NCBI GenBank assembly: GCA_964361075.1
Contig: CAYHZL010000101.1
Location: 1-12,550 of the forward strand
From: CAYHZL01 sp964361075
GTDB lineage: Bacteria > Bacteroidota > Ignavibacteria > UBA10030 > UBA8401
Direction of reading: 5' to 3'
DNA: 12,550 bases
This document shows, one piece after another, positions 6,911 to 12,550 of the stretch (its first letter is position 1; each line of letters begins with the position of its first letter). A program made the translations under genes and the position numbers. The notes below the pieces were generated by a model. The model made no database searches. It worked only from the letters and a program-made list of their open reading frames with translations, and had not been told where the DNA came from.

Positions 6911-7016
6911 TCGTGCGTCGCCGCGCAACCCGCTACAGCTTAACATGGACGTTAAACCGCTTGCGTTTTTAAACACATTACGTCATTATAAAAAACCTTA
7001 AGGAGTAAATCGTATG
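6856..7016 (+). repeat. Junction module, copy 1
   Basis: This segment holds the last codons of DUF4386 copy 1, the half-site, a leader with AAGGAG, and the start codon of copy 2. It matches 7673-7833 at a constant offset of 817 bases with no gaps. I count seven mismatches over 6871-7016. The gene bodies on either side are much less alike, so the module moved or was corrected independently of them. Confidence 0.9.
6938..6957. repeat. attC-like right half-site, copy 1
   Basis: GCTTAAC (6938-6944), a six-base spacer and GTTAAAC (6951-6957) reproduce the L'-R' simple site of an integron attC; GTTAAAC fits GTTRRRY exactly. It also aligns with the right end of element D (CTTAACATGGA-CGTTA here against CTTAGCATGGAAACGTTA). 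No complementary left arm is present upstream, so the site is a half or truncated one. Confidence 0.55.
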
Positions 7017-7727
7017 GAAACAAATGTGAGTTCACTCAAGAAAACCGCAAGACTTGCTGGCCTACTGTATCTTGTTTGGATAATAACAGGCCTCTATGCC
7101 ATGTTTTATGTACCATCACAAATTAATATGCGGGGTGATGCGGTTACCACTGCCCAGAATATCCTATCCAATGAATTTTTATTTCGAACGGGCATAATTA
7201 ATGATCTTATCAGCAGTACCATTTGGGTGTTTATGGTATTGGTTTTTTATCGAATGTTCAAACAGGTAAACGAGCGTCAGGCTAAACTTTTGGTTGCATT
7301 TGTGTTTGTGCAGATCCCTGTAGTTTTTATCATGAATGCATTCAACCTTACTTCCCTCATGATTCTCAAAGGCGAAATATTGAAAACATTTGAGCTTACT
7401 CAGAGACAAGATTTGGCAATGCTCTTTCTTAAAATTAACGATTACGGAGTTTTGACATTAGAAGCATTCTGGGGGCTTTGGCTCTTCCCCTTAGCGATCC
7501 TTGTCTACAAGTCCCGCTTCCTTCCCCGCTTTCTGGGCGTATGGCTGATCATCACCGGCATCTTCTATGTGGTCTTGAGCTTTACGAGCATAATGCTACC
7601 CCAATATAAGGATATGGTCTCTAACAGCCCATTCGCATTACCAGCCGCGGCCGGAGAGATGCCGCTGATGTTGTGGCTTTTGATCATGGGTGCAAAGGAG
7701 CAAACTGTGAATGCCCCGGCTTCTTGA
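7014..7727 (+). CDS. DUF4386 family membrane protein, copy 2 (mosaic)
   Basis: The 237-residue multi-pass membrane protein starts METNVSSLKKTARLAG and has the family motifs GDAVTTAQNILSNEFLFRTGII, INDYGVLTLEAFWGLW and KSRFLPRFLGVWLI. A clear AAGGAG (7000-7005) sets the ATG at 7014. To about base 7490 it is AT-rich and close to copy 3, with long identical runs such as residues KGEILKTFELTQRQDLAMLF. From there to the stop it becomes GC-rich (34 G/C of 60 in 7501-7560, against 20 of 60 in 7201-7260) and differs from copy 3. The 3' third therefore seems to come from another DUF4386 gene, together with the half-site that follows. It ends MGAKEQTVNAPAS like copy 1. Function is unknown. Confidence 0.87.
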   Translation: METNVSSLKKTARLAGLLYLVWIITGLYAMFYVPSQINMRGDAVTTAQNILSNEFLFRTGIINDLISSTIWVFMVLVFYRMFKQVNERQAKLLVAFVFVQIPVVFIMNAFNLTSLMILKGEILKTFELTQRQDLAMLFLKINDYGVLTLEAFWGLWLFPLAILVYKSRFLPRFLGVWLIITGIFYVVLSFTSIMLPQYKDMVSNSPFALPAAAGEMPLMLWLLIMGAKEQTVNAPAS

Positions 7728-7833
7728 TCGTGCGTCGCCGCGCAACCCGTTACAGCTTAACATGGACGTTAAACCGCTTGCGTTTTTAAACACATTACGT
7801 CATTATAAACAACCTTAAGGATCAAATCGTATT
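7673..7833 (+). repeat. Junction module, copy 2
   Basis: This is the second copy of the module at 6856-7016. It carries the 3' end of DUF4386 copy 2, the stop, the GC-rich half-site region and the leader into copy 3. Three of its seven differences fall in the translation start region: AAGGAG to AAGGAT, a T to C change, and the start codon ATG to ATT. Confidence 0.9.
7755..7774. repeat. attC-like right half-site, copy 2
   Basis: GCTTAAC (7755-7761), a six-base spacer and GTTAAAC (7768-7774) repeat the half-site found 817 bases upstream, unchanged. Its left arm is likewise missing. Confidence 0.55.
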
Positions 7834-7842
7834 GAAATAAAT

Positions 7843-8541
7843 TTGAGTTCACTCAAAAAGACTGCAAGAATTGCCGGCTTGTGCTATCTTCTTCTGGGAA
7901 TAGCAGGCGTCTATAGCATTATCTATGTACCATCAAAGATTATGGTCCGGGGAGATGCGGTGGCAACTGCCAATAACATTCTCGCTAATGAATTTTTATT
8001 TCGAACGAGCATAATTAGTGATATTATCAGCAACACCATTTTTGTGTTTTTGGTATTGGTTCTGTATCGATTGTTCAAACAGGTAAACGAGCATCGAGCT
8101 AAACTTTTGGTTGCATTGGTGATTGTGCAAATTCCTGCCGTTTTTTTTATGGAGGCATTCAATATTACTTCGCTTATGATTTTCAAAGGCGAAATATTGA
8201 AAACATTTGAACTTACACAGAGACAAGATTTGGCCATGCTGTTTCTTAAAATTAATGACTACGGAGGGTTGACATTAGAAATGTTCTGGGGGCTTTGGCT
8301 TATACCCTTTGGACTATTGGTTTATAGGTCGGAGTTTATTCCGCGTACGTTTGGGGTCTTGCTCATCATTGCGGGTTTCGCTTATATGATTGACAGTTTT
8401 ATATCTCTGCTGTTTCCCAGCTACCGTGCATTTGTGAACCAACCTACACTTTTGTTTGTAGCAATAGGAGAAATTTCAATAATGCTATGGCTTTTAATTA
8501 AGGGTGCAAAAAATAATATACCAATAATTGACAAACAATAA
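7843..8541 (+). CDS. DUF4386 family membrane protein, copy 3
   Basis: The frame from TTG 7843 gives 232 residues, again a six-helix DUF4386 protein (SLKKTARIAGLCYLL, GDAVATANNILANEFLFRTSII, INDYGGLTLEMFWGLWLIPFG, IPRTFGVLLIIAG). It is closest to copy 2 over the first two thirds and probably arose with it by tandem duplication. The tail GAKNNIPIIDKQ is its own and lacks the shared MGAKEQTVNAPAS end. The start is damaged: the codon aligned with the ATG of copy 2 is ATT (7831-7833), nine bases after AAGGA. Translation may start at ATT, a rare start codon, or at TTG 7843, which lies 21 bases from the binding site. Expression may be low. Element D begins five bases after the stop, as expected of a cassette whose recombination site lies at its 3' end. 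Confidence 0.82.
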   Translation: MSSLKKTARIAGLCYLLLGIAGVYSIIYVPSKIMVRGDAVATANNILANEFLFRTSIISDIISNTIFVFLVLVLYRLFKQVNEHRAKLLVALVIVQIPAVFFMEAFNITSLMIFKGEILKTFELTQRQDLAMLFLKINDYGGLTLEMFWGLWLIPFGLLVYRSEFIPRTFGVLLIIAGFAYMIDSFISLLFPSYRAFVNQPTLLFVAIGEISIMLWLLIKGAKNNIPIIDKQ

Positions 8542-8546
8542 CGAAC

Positions 8547-8680
8547 GCACAACACATGCTAAAAAATATTGGGGTTGATAATGCAATGGAAAGTTTTTCG
8601 CTCGCAGCAAAGCTCATTAACGGGGATGCAGACACAGCCCCGAACTCCCCAACATTTCTTAGCATGGAAACGTTATGTGC
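8547..8680. repeat. attC-like inverted-repeat element D
   Basis: The left end GCACAAC (8547-8553), one A, and the arm CATGCTAAAAAATATTGGGG (8555-8574) face the right arm CCCCAACATTTCTTAGCATG (8647-8666), five bases GAAAC and GTTATGTGC (8672-8680). The arms pair at 18 of 20 positions. The 72-base centre differs from the other elements and contains a small GGGG/CCCC hairpin. The element fills the space between the DUF4386 stop and the binding site GAGGAAG of the next gene almost completely. Confidence 0.75.
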
Positions 8681-8699
8681 TATTTAAATAGAGGAAGTA

Positions 8700-9602
8700 A
8701 TGGAAAAAATAAAAACTTGGAAAGTCTGGGGTAATTTCTTCGGGTATTTTATCATTTTTGTACTTGGAGCTTCGATTGCTGCAATACCTAGATTTGTTAA
8801 AGGATTTGACAATGAAACTGGACTTTTAGTAAGTATTTCAGAAATAATTAGAATTTTTATTACGATATTATTGCTTTACTGGTACACAAAGTATGTGGTG
8901 AAGCTGTCATTAAATATACCCACACTAAATGCGAAACGTCTAAATATGGGCTTATGGATATTGGTCGGTTTGAGTTTGCCAATTTTGACTGTGGTAATAT
9001 TTTATATCACTGGTAATTTATCCGTGAGAAACATAAATACAGAATTAAGTCAATCATATATCTTTGATGCTATTCTTAAAACATTTGGAGTGTCCTTAGC
9101 TTCTGGCTTTGTAGAAGAAATTCTCTTTAGAGGTTATTTGTTTAACCTACTAAAAAGTAAATATAATTTTTGGATAGCAGCTTTTGCGCCTTCTTTGTTC
9201 TTCACTTTAATTCATATTGGGGGAGCAGGTTCACTCTTAAATGTAGTTCAGCTTATAGTAGCTGGTTTACTATTTTCGTTTATGTCTCTGATGATTTATG
9301 TTTATACGAAAAGTATATGGAATGCAGGTATTGTTCATTTTTTATGGAATTTATTATTACTTAACGGATTAATTGCATTCAGCACCAAAGGAAAATCTGA
9401 AGTACTGGTTCAACTGAATATTGGGGATAATCCTCTTTTTAATGGAGGAGATTTTGGTATTGAAACTTCAATTCCTGCAATAATAGTTTATGGGATTACA
9501 AGTTTGATTTTATGGAAATTATATAAGAAAAAACAGCACACAACAAAAAATATAGGGCATTTGGTAGATAGTGCTAATAATGAAGATAATAGCAATTTAT
9601 AA
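8700..9602 (+). CDS. CPBP family intramembrane metalloprotease (CAAX protease-like)
   Basis: The 300-residue product has about seven to eight hydrophobic segments and the three motifs of the CPBP (Abi, PF02517) domain. These are EEILFRG with Glu139, Glu140 and Arg144; FTLIH with Phe168 and His172; and HFLWN with His213 and Asn217. All predicted catalytic residues are present, so it should be an active membrane glutamate-type protease. Bacterial relatives act in bacteriocin self-immunity, peptide maturation or protein clearance; the target here is unknown. The ATG at 8700 has GAGGAAG at 8691-8697. The C-terminal 25 residues are polar and acidic. It is the first gene after element D and strongly AT-rich. 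Confidence 0.9.
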   Translation: MEKIKTWKVWGNFFGYFIIFVLGASIAAIPRFVKGFDNETGLLVSISEIIRIFITILLLYWYTKYVVKLSLNIPTLNAKRLNMGLWILVGLSLPILTVVIFYITGNLSVRNINTELSQSYIFDAILKTFGVSLASGFVEEILFRGYLFNLLKSKYNFWIAAFAPSLFFTLIHIGGAGSLLNVVQLIVAGLLFSFMSLMIYVYTKSIWNAGIVHFLWNLLLLNGLIAFSTKGKSEVLVQLNIGDNPLFNGGDFGIETSIPAIIVYGITSLILWKLYKKKQHTTKNIGHLVDSANNEDNSNL

Positions 9603-9754
9603 AGACTATGGTATTTTGAAAGGGATAAACCTTGAAATGCCAAACGACCCATATTCAATCCGTCAGCGGTAAGCTTTAATATTCACCGAATAATTTAAAT
9701 ATTCATTTTTGACGCAGAATTTATAAATATTAACTAAATAAAAAAGAAGTCATT

Positions 9755-11299
9755 ATGAAAAAAACAATTTATTTCTCCTTAGCTTTCATAAGCTGTTTAT
9801 GCTTTGCAATACTAAAACTGATTATGTCCTCCATGTTTATTTCCTTCCAAAACCTTAAACTGAAACGAAAAATTGCTATTGTCATATTCGTTCTAGTCAC
9901 TATGATGACAGAATCAAATGCTCAAAATAATTTTGATCAAAATCTACTTTTAAAAACTATTAAATATGATTTAGATGTACGTGTAGATTATAAGAATAAG
10001 AAAATAATGTCTGCATGTGGTATGACAGTTATGAATCCAACTGCTGAAGAGAGCAAAATAATTCCTTTACTGCTCTACCGGTTGATGAAAGTATCATCAA
10101 TAAAAGATGAAAATGGTAATCCTTTAGCTTATACGCAAAGGGTCTTGTCGTTCGAAGACTGGGAAAAATATCAGGCGAATTATATAGAAGTGATTCCTTC
10201 CAAGCCGTTGTTAAAAGGAGATTCATGTAAATTGATTATAGAATATGAAGGTTATCTTCTTGGTTATACTGAAACAGGAATGAATTATGTAAGAGATAAA
10301 ATAGATGCTGAGTTTACTATTCTCCGGCCCGATTGCAGAGCATATCCAGAATTAGGTTATCCATCACAAAGGATAAACAATGCAGCAGGTTATTCACCAA
10401 GTTTTAATTATACAATAAAGGTACACGTACCGGATTCATTAGTTGTAGTAAACGGAGGAGCATTAATAAGTAAAGAAACTAAAGATGGATACAGCACTTA
10501 TACTTACCGGAACACCAAGCTTGCACGGCGTATAGATATTGCTGTCGGGAAATATAAAATTTTAGAAACACCTTTATTGAAAGTATATTATTTGGAAAAA
10601 GATTCGGCAGGCGCTGAAACGGTTTTTAAATATGCACAGCGAACATTGAACCTGTATTCGGAATGGTGGGGCAAATTAAAAGAGAGTAAAACTTTTTCAA
10701 TAATTGAAATACCAAGCGGTTATGGTTCCCAGGCAGATGAAACATGTATTTTACAAACTGCAGATGTGTTTAATGACTCCACTCAAATGAGACAGCTTTA
10801 CCATGAAATATCACACCTGTGGAATGTAAAATCTAATGACCGGTATTACCCGAGATGGAATGAAGGCCTGGCAACCTTTGTCGAATATCTGACCATAGAA
10901 AAACTTGAAAACCGCTCTTATCTGGAATATATATCGGATTGGTATTTAAAGAGTGTGAGAAAGAAAATAGAAAGTGACAGTGTACTGAGAGAAACGCCAT
11001 TGATTGATTTCGGCAAAATAGGGATTCAATCAAACTCTTATTCAGTAGGAATGATCATGTTCAGAGTATTTCATCAAATAATGGGAGAAAGCGATTTCAA
11101 CAAATGTATTCGTACTTACTATTCTGATTATTATTTAAAGGGAGGTACAACTGACGAATTTGTAGCAACAGCTAAAAAGATATCAGCTGCAAAGCTTTCT
11201 AAATTTTTTGATGACTGGATCTATAGTACAAAATATACTGAGTTGATTAAAGCAGGGCTTACAATTAATGAAATGAGCAAATTGTATCGTTCAGAATAG
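9755..11299 (+). CDS. Secreted M1-like zinc metallopeptidase, divergent
   Basis: The 514-residue product has an all-beta N-terminal part (about 60-270, as in M1 aminopeptidases) and a gluzincin catalytic part. The zinc motif is HEISH (His350, Glu351, His354) with WNEGLATF carrying the third ligand, Glu370. The spacing is 15 residues, three fewer than the 18 of classical M1 enzymes. No clear GAMEN motif is present; GYGSQADE (about 322-329) occupies its place. A Tyr-x-x-Gly at SYSVGMIMF fits the conserved tyrosine region. The N-terminus is odd: residues 1-20 form one signal-like helix and 36-56 a second that ends in ESNAQ, a typical Bacteroidota cleavage site. ATG 9755 has the only reasonable binding site (AAAGAAG); the inner ATGs at 9824 and 9833 have none. 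Likely an envelope or secreted peptidase of unknown substrate. Confidence 0.82.
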   Translation: MKKTIYFSLAFISCLCFAILKLIMSSMFISFQNLKLKRKIAIVIFVLVTMMTESNAQNNFDQNLLLKTIKYDLDVRVDYKNKKIMSACGMTVMNPTAEESKIIPLLLYRLMKVSSIKDENGNPLAYTQRVLSFEDWEKYQANYIEVIPSKPLLKGDSCKLIIEYEGYLLGYTETGMNYVRDKIDAEFTILRPDCRAYPELGYPSQRINNAAGYSPSFNYTIKVHVPDSLVVVNGGALISKETKDGYSTYTYRNTKLARRIDIAVGKYKILETPLLKVYYLEKDSAGAETVFKYAQRTLNLYSEWWGKLKESKTFSIIEIPSGYGSQADETCILQTADVFNDSTQMRQLYHEISHLWNVKSNDRYYPRWNEGLATFVEYLTIEKLENRSYLEYISDWYLKSVRKKIESDSVLRETPLIDFGKIGIQSNSYSVGMIMFRVFHQIMGESDFNKCIRTYYSDYYLKGGTTDEFVATAKKISAAKLSKFFDDWIYSTKYTELIKAGLTINEMSKLYRSE

Positions 11300-11363
11300 T
11301 TAACGGCCCTTGTTGCACATGAAACGAATAACTTGATAAAATAAATTTAACTGGCAACTAAGC

Positions 11364-12194
11364 ATGAAACTTTTAGAAAAAGAAGATTACACTAAACTTA
11401 CCGAACCATTAAAGAAAGTAACCATTAATAAATTATTTGCCCGTTCAGTAGTTGAACATAAAGTAACAGGTAAGGTTTTCGTTGATAATCCTGACAATCC
11501 AAAAACTTATTATGTGGTTCATCCTTATGGCATGACATTGTTATTTGGTGACTGCAATAACGAAGCATTCAATAGCAGTTTCCGGGACCATTCGCTAAAC
11601 ATAAATCATGTTCGGGATACGCATGAATGGATGCAGGCGTTTCCTGACAATTGGCACAATGTCCTCAAAGAATTATTTAAAGACTGCTTAATTAAGTCGG
11701 CAGAGAATAAGGCGAAGAAAGAGACAGGAATAATTGAGTTGAATACCCGGGTTAATTTCAAATTCAACCACGATAAATATCTGAACTTTAGAAAAGCAAA
11801 TCTTGCTCTGGATATAAAGATTGTTAGAACGGATAAGCAGATTTTTAGAGATATGAAAGGAAGTGTTGTTCCATTTTATTTTTGGGATAGTGAGGATGAC
11901 TTCCTGAAAAATGGAGTAGGGTTTAGCTTATTTTATAAAGATAAATTGGCGTCAACTGCCTATTCATCATACATTCATGACGACAAGTTTGAATTAGGTA
12001 TTGAAACTGTTGAAGAGTTTCGTGGTAAAGGATTTGCGGGGTATACATGTTCAGCCCTGATTGACTATTGTATTCAAAATAATTATGAACCAATTTGGTC
12101 ATGTCGTTTAGAAAATATTGGCTCATACAAATTAGCTCAGAAAATCGGGTTTATACCTACGGCAGAAATACCTTATTATAGATTAAGTAAATGA
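11364..12194 (+). CDS. GNAT acetyltransferase, ZmaR-like (GNAT_acetyltran family)
   Basis: The 276-residue product resembles the two-part GNAT_acetyltran family (PF12746, which includes the zwittermicin resistance acetyltransferase ZmaR). The N-terminal half has the typical VVHPYGMTLLFGD and NW-x-x-VLKELF stretches (about 51-63, 96-106). The C-terminal half is a GNAT fold with the acetyl-CoA loop IETVEEFRGKGFAGYTCSAL (Arg220, Gly221, Gly223, Ala225). It is followed by NIGSYKLAQKIGFI, the usual last motif. The length fits the family. The substrate is unknown; antibiotic or amine acetylation is a family-based possibility only. It starts 64 bases after the peptidase stop at ATG 11364, with no strong binding site, and is AT-rich like its two upstream neighbours. 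No attC-like element separates these three genes. Confidence 0.82.
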   Translation: MKLLEKEDYTKLTEPLKKVTINKLFARSVVEHKVTGKVFVDNPDNPKTYYVVHPYGMTLLFGDCNNEAFNSSFRDHSLNINHVRDTHEWMQAFPDNWHNVLKELFKDCLIKSAENKAKKETGIIELNTRVNFKFNHDKYLNFRKANLALDIKIVRTDKQIFRDMKGSVVPFYFWDSEDDFLKNGVGFSLFYKDKLASTAYSSYIHDDKFELGIETVEEFRGKGFAGYTCSALIDYCIQNNYEPIWSCRLENIGSYKLAQKIGFIPTAEIPYYRLSK

Positions 12195-12261
12195 GCGTTC
12201 ACAATATTGTCGAACTACAACAATGATTGCAAACTATGAACTTCGGACGAACAATATGCCA

Positions 12262-12397
12262 GCCGCTAACAGCACCTTGCCAAAAGCGGGGTGGACATGG
12301 TGGCAGAAACGTTTCGACTCTTAATAAACTTTATCATAGCTTGACATGTTGGTACTCCGAAAACCCCGCCTTCGCCAAGCCCCAAACCGTTAGCGGT
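12262..12397. repeat. attC-like inverted-repeat element E
   Basis: The left end GCCGCTAAC (12262-12270), one A, and the arm GCACCTTGCCAAAAGCGGGG (12272-12291) face the right arm CCCCGCCTTCGCCAAGCCCC (12364-12383), five bases AAACC, and GTTAGCGG (12389-12396). The outer CCGCTAAC/GTTAGCGG is a perfect 8-bp pair; the arms match at 14 of 20. The geometry is the same as in element D. It lies about 65 bases after the acetyltransferase stop. Confidence 0.75.
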
Positions 12398-12550
12398 AAT
12401 GCCAAGAAGCGAACGCACGAAAGCAACGCGACAACAGAAACGCACAGAAACGAATTAAACTTTTTGAAACAATTAAAACATAAACAAATGGAAGGAGTGT
12501 ACTGCTTCAACAGGAAAATGACTTTTTCAAAAAATAATTTGGTGGAGTAA
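12398..12550 (+). other. Leader region of a gene beyond the window
   Basis: After element E the sequence is AT-rich. A 20-codon frame, MEGVYCFNRKMTFSKNNLVE (12488-12550), is preceded by no clear binding site and is probably not translated. GGTGGAG at 12541-12547 looks like a Shine-Dalgarno, so a gene should begin just past base 12550. The longer frame 12227-12550 runs through the inverted repeat and is not a credible gene. Confidence 0.4.

Noticed and set aside
7179..8226. Similar antisense frames in DUF4386 copies 2 and 3
   Set aside because: Their similarity simply mirrors the duplicated sense genes.
11300..11363. GTTAACGGCCC and CATGAAACGAATAAC between peptidase and acetyltransferase as a degenerate element
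   Set aside because: They resemble fragments of a right arm, but no complementary arm can be found.
12227..12550. 107-codon frame at the right end
   Set aside because: It runs through the inverted-repeat element E, has low-complexity composition and no binding site, and so is a by-product of the repeat.
1..12550. Integrase or transposase gene, CRISPR array, tRNA or rRNA genes
   Set aside because: I searched the translated frames and the repeats. No tyrosine recombinase or DDE motif, no regularly spaced direct repeats and no RNA gene signature was seen.

Overview
The window looks like an accessory region of a Bacteroidota-like (or related, e.g. Ignavibacteria-type) chromosome. The reasons are AT-rich coding sequence, secreted proteins whose signal peptides end in ...AQ (MAQK, SNAQNN), the N-terminus of a LytS-type membrane sensor kinase, and DUF4386 and DUF4395 membrane proteins. 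The assignment is inferred from protein character and was not tested by a search. Base composition changes sharply along the window: the row 1081-1140 has 38 G/C of 60, while 9961-10020 has 16 of 60. Several genes have therefore probably arrived separately.

Layout. Bases 1-501 (minus strand) are the 5' part of a membrane sensor histidine kinase. After a gap come a GC-rich TPR protein and a small four-helix membrane protein (900-2447), then a secreted protein with four rhodanese-like domains (2568-4298). A GNAT acetyltransferase (4428-4931) and a DUF4395 membrane protein (5041-5715) follow. Bases 5716-6193 have no gene but are dense in inverted repeats. Three DUF4386 membrane-protein genes follow in tandem (6194-8541). 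Then come a CPBP/CAAX-type intramembrane protease (8700-9602), a secreted divergent M1-like metallopeptidase (9755-11299) and a ZmaR-like GNAT acetyltransferase (11364-12194). The window ends in another inverted-repeat element and the ribosome binding site of a gene that lies outside.

The main signal is a family of attC-like recombination-site candidates. Three imperfect inverted repeats (6073-6160, 8547-8680, 12262-12397) differ in sequence but share one asymmetric geometry: AAC, a single A and a roughly 20-nt arm on the left; a roughly 20-nt arm, five unpaired bases and GTT on the right. They flank genes as attC sites flank integron cassettes. Two half-sites (6938-6957, 7755-7774) carry the same right end and lie in a 95%-identical junction module that joins the three DUF4386 genes. 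That module holds a gene 3' end, the half-site, a leader and the next start codon, and it has been swapped or copied between otherwise different gene bodies. No integrase gene is visible in the window.

A second pattern is grafted N-termini. The TPR protein and the rhodanese protein both begin with short AT-rich stretches that read like the first residues of DUF4386 proteins, ahead of their own signal peptides. The M1-like peptidase carries two consecutive signal-like segments. Together with the mosaic DUF4386 genes, this suggests repeated recombination at gene starts and ends in a cassette-like array. The genes share no obvious pathway; most are membrane or exported proteins or acetyltransferases, as is common in cassette arrays.
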